A stretch of 64,000 nucleotides of DNA from Pascua guehoae (Eukaryota > Basidiomycota > Tremellomycetes > Trichosporonales > Trichosporonaceae), in contig BCJX01000008.1 of the NCBI GenBank assembly GCA_001600415.1, forward strand, positions 389,782 to 453,781. Direction: 5' to 3'. Under the pieces are notes generated by a model. That model did no database searches, had not been told where the DNA came from, and saw nothing but the letters and a program-made list of their open reading frames with translations. Numbering within the stretch: position 1 is the stretch's first letter; each line of letters starts with the position of its first letter. Positions 10,250 to 21,949 of this stretch are shown here, one piece after another. The translations under genes and the position numbers were made by a program.

Positions 10250-13200
10250 ATGCCCGTCCCGGGCCCGCGCCAGCGCGCCCCGCCGCCGCGCCAGTCGGCG
10301 GCGCCGTCTGCGCGCAACGAGGTGTTTGAGAACATCTTTGGCCGGCCCTCGGGCGCCCACCACCTCGGACACCCAGGCCAGCCACACGCAAACCCCCACC
10401 CGGGCCTGCACCCGGGCCCCCCACCAGGCCACCCAGGCTATCCTCCAGGAGGCCTGCCCCGCCAAGCCTACGACCGCTTTGATCCCTATGCCCAGTATGC
10501 GCCGCCGCCGCCTCCTCCACAGCAGCAGCCAGTGTACAACCCCGCCCAGCCGTCATATCCCCCAGGCCAAGGCAACCAGGGCCCCCCTCGGCCTCAGTCG
10601 ACCCAGCCATATCCCCCAGCCTACCAGCAACGACCACAACGAACGTACCCGCCCCAACCCCAGCCCCAGCAGCATCCCCAGCAGCGTTTCCCCGACCCGT
10701 ACCGCCCCGCACCGCCGTATGACGGACAAGGGCAGGCAAACGGAAGGCTCCAGCAGCAGTACACTGGCAATGTGAGTTTGACAAGTCGAAATGGGTCGGG
10801 GCCTGCAGTAGACCTTGTCGCACCTGCCTCCTTGAGTCGCGCCGTGAGCACGGACAGGAGATGCCTTTGCGAACACAAGCATGGCATTAAACATGTGCTG
10901 CACGACGAGGAAATCTTGAATAGAAACTAGGCAGGAATGCGGGCCAAAACCATACCACGCGGGATGGGGAATGCTGCAAAGAGCAGACGCGACACCGAGG
11001 CGATGCCTTGCGCCCCCCCAAGATACATCCTCACTCACACTCCAGTCGCAAGCAGACTCGATGTCGAACCGCCGCGCATCGTTTGCGCCCTCCATCTCGG
11101 TCACGCCAAACTTTACGTCGACGCAGAGCGGGTACAACCCCGCGCAAGGGCCAAACCCCTCGCAGCAGCAGCAGCCCAACGGCGGCAGGGGGTTCAACAA
11201 CGGATACTCTGGCCCGTCCGAGCGTCTGCCTCCCATCACGTCCCTCCATCCCCCAACCGAGGACCCCTACGGCGGCATAGCTGCTGGCGGCCCGTCGATC
11301 ATCCAGCCAAAGCCGCGCAGCTCGAGCGCAACGACAAACATTTCGTCGACATCGAGCACGGCCACCATCACCTCAGCCAATGTGCCTCCCCGCTCGCGCT
11401 CGTTGCACAACCAGACCGGGCGGGGCGGGATCCGCCTCACGATCCCTAGCGGCGGACCCCAACCTCCGCCAGGAGCAGCGCAGCCCGGCGTCCCCGGCCA
11501 CCCCGTCGCGCTTCAGGATGCACAAGGGCAAGTCAGCGTCATGTCTCCCATCCAAATGCCCCCTACACCAGACAGAGCAGACACGTCGCCGCCACCAGAC
11601 TATCTCCAGGCTTTCAACGCCGTCAGCCTCAACAGCAGTGGACGCCGCACGCCAGGGCCCTTAGATGATATCGAAGGCATTCCCGACCGCCAGAGCGCAG
11701 ACCTTGGCCTCTTACACGGGCCGTGGGACCAGGAACGTGAGTTTCAAGCCCATGTGACGCATGGGTCGCAGAATATGGGGCACCAGGCACACCCGGGACG
11801 AGGCCGTTGAGCTTGACCGAGTTTGACTCTCCAATCGCGCCAGCGCCAAGCCCCGACAAGTAGTGACGGCGGGCCTCGGCGCGTGGTGGTGCATGGGGCT
11901 GTCGGTGTGGTGGTAGCAAGCCAAAAGTGTACTAACAAGCCCAGACAGTGCACGCCCAGGTCCATCCGTGCGACAGTCGTCGTCGTCGGCGTCGAGCTTT
12001 AGCACAAACCACCGCCGACGGCATTCGCGCATGCCATCCGACTCGTCTATTGCCAGCAGCGTGTACACAGTTAGCGGACAGCGTATGGCGTGAGTGTTTT
12101 TGAATGGCCGCGGGTGTGGGGATGGAAGACGGGGTGGAGGTGGAGGGGAAAAGTGCGGTAGAGAGGGGTAGGGCGACGGTGGGACGGGAAGAGGGGACAG
12201 CAGAGAGAGGGAGGGCCGTGGAGTCTGCAAAGGGGGGTTGGAAAGAGGGGCGTAGAGGGTAGGGAGGAATGAGGCATGGACGAGCGCGGAGAGATGGGAG
12301 AACCCAAGGGAGAGGCCGGAGGGGCGGTGCACTGAAGGGAAGGCCCGAAGAGTGAGAACAGAAGGATAGTCGCGGAACGGGGTCGGAGAGCAGCAGTGGA
12401 GGGGAGTGAGGTATAACGAAGGTGCAATTCCACAATCATGTGGAACAAAATGAGGGAGGGAGGATGAAACAGGGAGACGGAACGAGGGAGTACGAAACGA
12501 GCACGCAGACCACAGAAAGAGGCCATCACACACGCCACAAGATGACACGCTGACTCGCAGACCCCTTTCCCAGATCGGGGCGACGGGCACACCAGACTCG
12601 CCCTTTGGCGAACCCACCACCCCCACGGGCTCTGAAAACGGCTATGGAAACTTGCAGCACAGGTTGTCGGCGCGCAAGTCGATGGAGTCTACACACTCGC
12701 TACCGCTTCCCGCGACAGTCGATTCGCCCCTGCCCCCCGGCGCTGCCAACTCTGTCTATGACCACCGCGCAATGTCCTTTTCGGGAACAGGCGTCAACAG
12801 GCGTGATATTGTCGAGGCTGTGCGGGCCGGTTCGCTCCATGGCCGCTCACGCAGCATTAACAATGGTGGCGGGTCGCCCGTCACGGCACAGAGGTCGTTT
12901 ATTCGCAACCAGTCGAGCGCACAGCTGGCGTCGACGCTCAACATCAAGATTATCCCCTCACTCTTGTCCAACGTTGCCGAGGCGTTCCGCCAGCTTATCC
13001 AGCCTGGCGAGCTGCTCAAGGAGGGCATTACGTACAAGGATGCGTTTGACGGTCGCACCGCCGTGTCCATCATTGCCGACATTATCAAGACGCCAGATCG
13101 CAACCTCGCGCTCTTACTGGGCCGTGCACTCGATGCGCAAAGGTTTTTCCACGACGTCACCTATGCCCACCGGCTGCGCGACACGCCAAACGAAGTGTAC

Positions 13201-16200
13201 CAGTTCAAGGAGCGCCTTGTCGCACCGTTCATGCCCGGCGATGCGTCGGTCAACGACTCGCCCACGTCGGACCAGCTCGCAATCGCGAGGCCGTCTTCGG
13301 CGGCTGGCATTGTCGGCCGTCCACGGTCGTCGCGCCACAATGCCGTGTTTGAACTGCCCTCGTCCGACTCGCACACATCGCTCGTGCCTGCGAGCCCTGC
13401 GGCAGTGACAAAAGCGCCATCTCTGGGCGTGACGCCCGTCGAGCCCGCCGACGATTCAGACGACGACCTTCCCAATGGTGTCTTTACGCTGCTCACCACA
13501 TGTTACTCGCCCACTTGTTCGCGCGAACAGCTCTGTTACTCGATCAACTGTCCGCGTCGTTTAGAGCAGATGAAGCGCCTCAACATGAAGAGCACGCATC
13601 TGCACCCCGGTCTGAACCGCAAAATCGAGGATGAGAGCTTGGCAGACGACAAGCAGGTGAGTGTGGTGCTTTTGGGTGCTGGTTGGTGTCCGTTGCTAAC
13701 GTTCTGCAGGAGACTGGCACGCTGTGGATCCACTCTGTGCCACAGGAGATTGTCGACAGTGTCGATGACCGCGAAAAGAAGCGCCAAGAGGCGATCAACG
13801 AGGTCATTTACACGGAGCGCGACTTTGTGCGCGGCCTCGAGTATCTGCGCGATTCGTGGATCAAGCCGCTGCGATCAAACGACGACGTGATTGAGGCGAG
13901 CCGGCGCGACGACTTTGTGCGGCAGGTGTTTTGGAATGTCCACGACGTCCTCACTGTCAACCTCGTGCTGGCCGAGCGCCTCACCAAGCGGCAAAAACAG
14001 CAGCCGGTCGTGCAGGCCATTGGTGACATTTTCATGGACTGCGTCCCGCACTTTGAGCCGTTTGTCGTCTATGGCGCGCACCAGCTGTTTGGCAAGTATG
14101 AGTTTGAAAAGGAAAAGGGGGCGAATCCGGCGTTCCAAAAGTTTGTCGACGAGACGGAACGCAAGCCCGAGTCGCGCAAGCTCGAATTGAACGGATACCT
14201 CACAAAGCCGACGACGCGTCTGGGTCGTTATCCGCTCCTGCTCGAGGCGGTCCTGAAATACACGCCAGATGACCACCCGGACAAGAAGGATCTCCCAGAG
14301 GTCATCAAGCAGATTCGCGCCTTTTTGGAAAAAGTCAACATTGAGAGCGGCAAATCGGAAAACATTTTCGAGCTGGCGCAGATTGAGCAGCAGCTGTCGT
14401 GGTCACGCACCTCGGCGGAAAGCCCATGGCCGGTGAGAGACAGAGAGAGGCTGCGCCGCGTAGTTTCCCATTGCTAACACCTCAGGACCTGTTGCTTCGT
14501 GACAAGAACCGCGAGCTCTTGCACAAGGGCCCAATGAAGCGGCGCGGCGCTGCCGGAAACCCCCAAGGCGGAAGTGAAAACGCCGACCTGTTGGCCTTTT
14601 TGTTTGACCACGCGTTCCTGCTCGTCAAGCCAAAGTGGGTCAACAAGGCCGAGCAGTACAAGGTGTACCGACGAGTGAGCAAATGATTTGAAATCACAGG
14701 CATTGTTCTTGCATCACTAACGACGCCCCCAGCCTGTGCCGCTCGAGCTGCTCGTTGTGACAACACCAGAGGACGTCTACAACTCTACAAAGTTGTCAGC
14801 TTCGTCACGAGGAAACAAGCTCATCTCGCGCAACGCCAGCAAGGGCAACTCGCTCGCGCACGTCCCGCCAAAACCCGACAGCAAGCACGGCTACTCTATC
14901 ACCGTGACGAGCCTGGGCCGACGCGGGTGGTCGCTGCAGCTGTGGGTGGACACGTACGTGGGACGGAAAAAGTGGATCGAGTGCATCGACAAGCAACAGC
15001 AGGTTATCCGTGACAAGAACCTTGCGTTTGTGCCAGAGACAATCACGGACAGCTTCTTCCAGGGGTTGCGACGCATCAACTGCATCAGCCCGTACGACAA
15101 TGGCAACCGCATGATCTATGGCACGGACGAAGGCGTCTACTTTTCCAATCTGCGCGACCCCAAGCTGCGCGAGCCGGTCAAGGTCATCAACCTGCTCGAC
15201 GTGACGCAGGTCGACGTGATTGAAGAGTTCCAGCTGCTCCTGGTGCTGCACGAGCGGTCGGTGACAACGTTCCCGCTCGACTGCCTCGACCCCAACGACC
15301 CGAATGCTGCGCTCAAGCGCGGCAAGCGGGTATCGTCGCACACGAGCTTTTTCAAGTCTGGTATTTGCCTCGGGCGCACGCTCATTGCCGTCGTCAAGAG
15401 CAGTCCGCTCAGCTCGACGATCAAGGTGCTGGAACCGATTGACCAAAACATGCGCGGGAAAAAGCCCCAGACGGGTTTCATGAAGCGTCTGAACGGTGGA
15501 CAGGAGACGCTCAAGCTGTTCAAGGAGTTTTACATTCCTCTCGAGAGCTTTTCCGTCCACTTTCTCAAGACCAAGCTCTGTGTTGGGTGCCAAAAGGGCT
15601 TTGAGATTGTCGACCTCGAGACGCTCGACATGCAGTCGCTCCTCGACCCGTCCGACTCGAAACTCGACTTTGTGCTCAAGCGCGACGGTCCGCGGCCCAT
15701 GGCCATTTTCCGCATCGAGGGCGATTTCTTGCTGTGCTACGACTACTTTGCGTTCTACGTCAACAAGAGCGGCTGGCGCTCGCGTCTGCAGTGGTCCATT
15801 GTTTGGGAGTCTGCGCCGACGGCGTTTGCGCTCCAGTACCCCTACGTCATTGCGTTTGACCCGTCGTTTATCGAAGTGCGCCACGTAGAGTCTGGCACGC
15901 TTGTTCAGACGTTTGCAGGCAGCAACATTCGATGCCTGTTTGCGGACATGCCGCCGTCGACGGTCAACGCGCCCATGATGGGCCCCAACCGCCAGCTCAT
16001 GTACCCGGGGCCGCAGCAGACCATGTACCGCCCCCCGCCACAGGCAATGGGGTACCCGGGCCAGCCGCCGCCGCAGATTGGTTTCCCCACGCCGCACACG
16101 GGCACCGGATTCCGACCGCCGCCCATGCCCGGGTACGGCATGCCGCCGCCCATGGCCCCTATGCGCAACTTTGCCTTCCGCCCGCAGATTATTTTTACGA

Positions 16201-16313
16201 GCGATGACGGTCATGTCCAGTTTCTCAAGCTGGCCCCGCCAAACAAGAACCACCAGAACCCCAACCGCCGTCTGTCCGACTCGCGCAGCGTCCACTCGAT
16301 GCGGGCAGTGTAG
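10250..16313 (+). CDS. ROM2: Rho1 guanine-nucleotide exchange factor (DEP-DH-PH-CNH), Rom2 type
   Basis: Seven exons: 10250-10771, 11046-11736, 11945-12089, 12561-13656, 13710-14432, 14486-14674 and 14733-16313. They sum to 4,947 nt, or 1,648 residues, with consistent phases. Order of domains: a Pro/Gln/Ser-rich N-terminus (1 to about 570); a DEP domain (about 578-669, around FDGRTAVSIIADII); a Dbl-homology RhoGEF domain (about 840-1042, from INEVIYTERDFVRGLEYL, with TKPTTRLGRYPLLLEAVLK as the conserved C-terminal helix); a PH domain (about 1060-1212); and a citron-homology domain from about 1237. The CNH domain carries a Pro/Gly/Met-rich insert before its last strand (IIFTSDDGHVQFLKL). This arrangement is that of Rom1/Rom2, which load GTP on Rho1 at the plasma membrane to drive beta-glucan synthesis and the Pkc1 cell-wall pathway. 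The first exon is joined by a 274-nt intron, and intron 3 (471 nt) is unusually long. Confidence 0.9.
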
Positions 16314-18202
16314 AGCGCGAGCTTGCAGAGCCGCCGCTTGGCCCGGCAAACGACGACCCCATTACGCATACACGCAGCCTCTTGCCATACACGCGAGCTT
16401 GTTTACGACACGTAACGTCACGACATTCGACATGCAGCACGACCGCAGACGCAGGACAGACCCCTAATACACTAGCCCGTCCCGCGTCGGCGTCGCGCTG
16501 CTGTGCTGGTACCAGGCTGGCATCCGGTATCGGTATCGGCAACGGCTGCAACGGTTCTCGTCGGTCTTTCCTCTCCTCTGGATTTGCTAAAGAGCCCCGC
16601 TCCGTACATTGGCGCGGCGCGGTGCACCGTAGAGTAAGAGTCACGCGGCCCCCGGCCCTACATCTAGTATGCTGTCCGTCCCTAATCATTGGTAGTTGTA
16701 GCATCAGTCATGGGTCGTAATGCATACATGTTTGACGGAGAAGGGGTGTTGTGTGTGTGTGTGTGTGTGGGTGCGCGACAAACGTGATAATGTGAAGAGA
16801 CACCCAGTCGATGATGGGCCAGTCTACAAACATGCCTCGTCAAGATCAGTTGCATCACGCAGATAAAGTCGACCCGCTGCATCGCCTCTACCTTCGCACG
16901 TTTGATCCAGCACTGCGGCAACTCGAGCACAGCGACCCGCACCCGCTCGCGTGGTGCGCCAGTGGCAATGCCACAAGCACAAGGCCGTCGCCACACACCC
17001 ATCGCCACACCAACGGCTGGCCATAAGGCCACTGAGCAACGACACAAAGCACCTCGGACGCGCGACGCGCACGTAGACGCGCAGACACAAGCCATGGGCA
17101 CCAGCGGAGACCAGAGCGTTGCCGTCAGGTCGACTCGTACTATAAAATCCATGTGTTGGGTGTAAATGGTGACCGGCACCGGCACTGGTACCGACACGGC
17201 CACGGCCACGGTAACGGCCACGGCAACGCGGTGAACGGGGCGCGACCACGGTTCTCGTTGCGACTCGTCGTGCCGATGCACAACGTACCCGTCGAGCTCT
17301 TTGGCAGATGCATAGTACGTGGCTGACGGTGGCCGACAGTGACTGGGACTGGGACGGTGCCCTCCCCTGTCCCATGGACGCCGGGCGCCCACGTCGTCGT
17401 GCCGTGCTTAACGCGACCAAGGTGCAGTGTTCTGTGCGCCCTGGTCGCGACCTTGGTGCTTGCTCTTTATTGTTGGAGGCGTCGTCTCTTCGTCTCTGAT
17501 CGCTGGTGCCTCGAGTGGTTCGTGCCATGCACCCGGCGGGGACTAGCACGTCTTGTCTGCAGCCTCGAGCCTCGAACCGCCGCTGACGGCTTGCCCTAGC
17601 CTCTTGCTACCACCGCCCGGCGGCCCATGTCGCCGCCTCGTCGCCTTCACCCCGTCCCATTCACCTCGGGTCCATCTACTCGTCCTCGTCGTGCAGTCGT
17701 ACGAAACAAAGTGTCAACGACGAGGGGAGCGTGGCGGTGAGAACATGGCAAGTGGCTACTAGCCAAGACCCATCCACCCGCCACGTCCGTCGCCACACCA
17801 CTTGTAAGGCTCCTTCGGCACACTCTACCCGTGCCCATCGTGGATCACCAACAATGAGAGGCGAAGTACCTTGGCTGGCTTGACGTCTTTTGGCTTTTGG
17901 CTCATTGTCCTTCTCTGCTCTTCCCACTCGCCTCGCCTCGCCTCGTCTCGTCGGACGCTCTGCATTCCCGCGCACGTCCCAATCCCTCCTGACCAACAGA
18001 CCTGACCACCTCAACAGCCAACACCCACCCCACCACTCGTCACGCAAACACAACCACAAGCACGACCCAACTGCAACCTGCGCCGCCATTGTCCGACAAA
18101 CGACACCCCATCCATCGGGCGCCGATGGTGCGCACTAGTGTACACGCCCCTGCATGCTCTAAAATCCCCGCACGGTCGTCGTCCAAAGGAGGCCGGGAAC
18201 GC
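16314..18202. other. Intergenic between convergent ROM2 and RPL39
   Basis: Shared 3' flank of two convergent genes. It contains a (GT)n run at about 16753-16769 and a degenerate GGCCAC/GGTACC repeat near 17170-17230. Long open frames here (for example the minus-strand frames at 16682-17549) translate these repeats and have no domain signature. Confidence 0.55.
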
Positions 18203-19322
18203 TTAGAGGTTGAGCTTGGTGCGGCGCCAGTGGCGGCGCTTGGCGTTGTACTGGATCTTGGCTGGGGGTGTCAGTCGCATGTAGGGTGTGTGTTTAGGGA
18301 GTGTGCGCCGAGTGCGGCGAGTGCCGAGCCGAGCCGGCGGGTATGCAGCGGGATCCAGCAGCCGAGTGGCAGAACAAGGCAGAAGAACAGGGTGAAGCTC
18401 CGCAAATATTCTAGCACGCTCTACGCTGCCAAACTCGATGACACTCGACTCGACCACCGTCCACATTCTAGCACGCTCCCTGCCAAACTCGACTGCATTC
18501 GAGCACGCCCGGTCCGACTCACTGTCCGTCTTGAGGCGGAACCACTGGGGGATGGGGCGGTTCTGGCGCGCCTTCTTGGCGAGCTTCTGCTTGATGATGA
18601 AGGTCTTCTGCGAAGGCTAGGGGGTTAGTATTGCGAGCGACGGGTGATCCGTGTTGGACATGGGCATGGACATGGACACAGGACGTAGGACAGGTAGCGG
18701 GATGGGACAGGACGCAGGACGTAGGACAGGTCGGGCGGGAGGGGACGGGACGGGACGGGCACGCGGGTCCAGACGGCGAGGTGGCGAAACCGAGAGCGAC
18801 GACGCAGAAAGTCGAGGCGGATGAAAGCAGTCCGGCGGCCTGGGAGCGGCTGCACTGGCACGACCAAGTGCGCGGATGGGCGAGCGAAAGCGAGAAACCG
18901 AGGCCGAGCAAACAAGGCAGCGACACGGGTGCTGGGCGGCAACACGCAACACGCAAAGCAGAGCAAAGCGCAGAATTTGCGTCTCCGTCTTGCAACGCCA
19001 CTGCGCTTCCGCACCCCGTCTCCGTCTCGTCTCCGACCTGTCGCCTCAAAGGGTACACCGACGCCTCGACCCCGCCGCAGTTCGTTTCGTCGTCGTCGCG
19101 CTCGTACTGGCACTCGCTCGCTCGTCGCCCTCGTGGGCATTCGTTCTCGACGTCGACGTCCATGTTCTGTCCACTCGCGACATTTCTTCGGTGTATCGTG
19201 CGCAATCTCGCCCTCCCCTCGGAGTCCAGCCTGTCCGTCCCGCGCAGATGAACGCCGTCCATCCCGTCCGCCGTGTCCGTCGTGTCCGCGTCCAGTCCGA
19301 GGCCGATGGTCGCACTCACCAT
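18203..19322 (-). CDS. RPL39: 60S ribosomal protein eL39
   Basis: Three exons on the minus strand: 19322-19320 (the ATG alone), 18616-18523 and 18261-18203. They total 156 nt, giving 51 residues, the normal eL39 length. Exon 2 begins [20 protein letters not shown], followed by [11 protein letters not shown]; exon 3 encodes [18 protein letters not shown], both diagnostic of eL39. The product is a small basic protein in the ribosomal exit tunnel. An intron placed right after the start codon is common in fungal ribosomal-protein genes. Here it is 703 nt (19319-18617), with a perfect ATG|GTGAGT donor. The second intron is 261 nt and contains a local duplication (the words TTCTAGCACGCTC and CCAAACTCGA each appear twice). 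I saw no clear snoRNA in either intron. Larger frames overlapping this locus are shadows. Confidence 0.93.
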
Positions 19323-21949
19323 CGTTGCTTTTTTCTTGCCGGTTGTCGGATAGAGCAAGTCCACCCACACAGTTGGCCCCCCTTCAGCCTCCCCCGTCCT
19401 CGCCACGCCCACGAATGCGAGCCGGGCGGGACCAGATTTTTTGCGTCCGTCCGCGTTCGCGCGAGTTTGGGCGCCGGGAATAGTGAATCGCCGAGAGATG
19501 GGGTGGTGTGGCGCATGAGTCGAATGGCGGGGGTATTTTCGCGTGGTCCCAGGAAGGTGGGGGGTCACGTGCCGTCTCTCAGGGTCTGCTTGTCATATCC
19601 GAGCGGCCACGTGGACTAGTCAGTGGCCGTCGGATATTTTCGCCCAGGGCAGGGGAATGTAACAGGTACCAGGCACCGAGACTGTGGCACCTCGCCAACG
19701 TCTGGCAGTGGGCAGCTGGTTGCACGTGCTGGCGATCCGGCTTCACTGTTCCTACCGCCATTCCCATTGCGTTTTCCTGTGTTTGTGCTTGTCCAGTACA
19801 CGACTGTAAAGTTCATGTGTATGTAGGCGGGCGGGCAGGGTCCACACCGCGGTGCGCAGTGCCCAGCCTGAGAGCCGGACGCGATGAAACGCGCGGAGAG
19901 GGTTCGTGTCGCCTGGTACCTCGCCCTGCCGTACAGACCTTTCCACTGCGTGTATTGTCAATTCAATCTGGGATTTTTGCAGTAGAGTTGCGGAACGGGC
20001 ACCGCCTCCAGGATCGCCAGGTACGCTGAACTCAGCCGGAGCCTACAGGAACGGCGGGAGGCGTGGGCCGTGGGCTGTGGGCGCTGGACACGAACGACTT
20101 GGGCCGCGGCGTGGTGTGGAATGAGGCTGGCGTCGCGTATTCGTTCGTGTACATGTTTGCTCCGTGCTCCGTGTATTCGTGTACTCGAGTTCTCGTGTTT
20201 GCCTAGGAACACGCGAGTGCCACCTGGCCCCCGCCGGCGGCTGGCCTGGGTGGCTTTTCAGTTTTGACGCACAAGTGCAGCACTGCCATCATCCCGGCCA
20301 TGCGCGTTCTGGAGGGAAACCTTAAACTGTGTTGGTGCGTTCTAGACATGGAAGCCGTGCGGATGTAGACAGGATGGTGGCGTTGTCACATGGCGTTCGA
20401 GGGCTGTTGTAATACTTGCACAGGACATGGTCGTGCAGGCGATCATACCCTTGGCGAGTACTGATCCGCACCCGTCTGTGCACCATGTGCTGCCCGTCCG
20501 GGGGCGTGCAAATTCCCGGCCCCAAGGCATGAAACGTGTCATTTGCGAGGAACAACAAGGGGGGGGGGGGGCAGCCACGAGTCGCGAGTCATGTGTCACC
20601 ATGAAACAGTCGGATGATCACGCGCCCATCACGCGCCGCGCGTCGTCGGGGCGACATTACGCAACAGCGGTGCGTCGTCCCGCCCAGTCCGGCGATCCGG
20701 GGACTGGGAGCTGGTGGTTGGGACGGCAGGGGGTCCCGGGTGCTCGCTCGGCGCGGCGCCGAACTCTAGCTCGGCCCGAGGCGGGGACCTGAAGGCGGTG
20801 TAAAGTACTCCAGCATTCTCAACAGGTAGGCTCAGCATAGGCACGCTCCGAGCGAAGAGGCGACGTACTATTTTATTGTAAGATCTGCAGACGTCCCGAG
20901 GCGGTGCCACAGATGCCGTGTTGAAACGGTCGTCTGTGCCTAGTGACCGACAGGCCGACCGGCTTGTTTCATTACAACCCGGGATTTATTCTTTGGGGGC
21001 GGCGTTGGCAGCAGCAGTTTATTGTTTGGGTTTGCGCTCCGTACGGCCTCTGTCAAGACGGCCCGTCAAAACGGGTAGGGATGCCGCGGCATGCGGCGAT
21101 TCATACTGCTGCTGATCAGCGCGTCCAACTAGTTCTGTGTCGCCCTGCGCTACTTGACAGACCTTTTGGACCCGGGGTGGACACTGTCCTGTCGCGATTC
21201 TTGTTTGAGTTTGCGACACTGTCGCGTTTGTCGTTTGGGGTTGCGCCGCGTATACTGTCGCGGTTGTCGTTTGGGGTTACACTGTATACACTGTCGCCTC
21301 GAACCTTTGGGTTTCCTCGGCGTCTGCCATGTTTGCTGGGTACACGACTGTCGGATTTATTGTTTGAGTTGTTACTGGATACACTGTCCCGCTTATCGTT
21401 TGGGTTTGCGCGGGGTCTGCCATGTTTGCCGAGCATGCTGGGCATGTACACTGTCGCGTCTATAGTTTGGGTTCGCGGGGTTTGCGTGTTTATTCTTGGT
21501 GCCTGGTTAGATTGTGCCAGGTTGCCATTTTGTGGACAGCCAATATTTACTGGTACTCTCAGTTAGTCACCTTGTGGACAGTCGATATGATATCGACTTG
21601 TGATGTCCACCTTTGGGCCAGGCAGCGCTGTGTCAACGCGGATGCATGAAAACTACACTGTGTAGTGAGAACGCTATTGTCCACTTTCAATGTCGTTCGG
21701 TCTTGGGGTGGTGCTTGCGGCACGCTGTCCCGCAGCGGTTGGTATCTGCACGTTGTAGTGTCCAGGTATGAGTACACGTCTTGTCGTTGTCCGTCTGTCT
21801 GTCGACTTGGTGCTTTGATGCAATTTGGATATTTAACAACTTGGTATAGAATGCGAGTGGGCAGGGCGCTTGTTGTGGTGGCGCGGGCGGGGGTAGCGCT
21901 CAGGTTTGGTTGGGGTCGGTTTCGACTATCGAACTCTCGGCCTACTGGA
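19323..21949. other. Intergenic: RPL39 promoter and 3' flank of the Zn2Cys6 gene
   Basis: 2.6 kb with no supported gene. The RPL39 side (19323 to about 19620) is its promoter. A G10 run lies near 20560-20570. A degenerate minisatellite occupies 21176-21484 and is annotated separately. Confidence 0.55.
21176..21484. repeat. Degenerate minisatellite
   Basis: Six to seven diverged units of roughly 35-60 bp share the words CACTGTCGCG, TCGTTTGGG and TTGCG in that order. Two units also share TCTGCCATGTTTGC. The resulting open frame (20943-21566) is a by-product of the repeat rather than a recognisable protein. Confidence 0.75.

Noticed and set aside
11712..12626. 304-codon minus-strand frame over the third ROM2 intron
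   Set aside because: Pyrimidine-rich complement of a purine-rich intron; Ser/Pro/Leu-rich with no motif.
16682..17549. Minus-strand frames of 236-241 codons
   Set aside because: They translate GGCCAC-type repeats (Val-Ala-Val runs) in the ROM2-RPL39 intergenic region.
18519..19568. 349-codon minus-strand frame over RPL39
   Set aside because: It is mostly the long first intron of RPL39 and its promoter, in a frame different from the eL39 exons.
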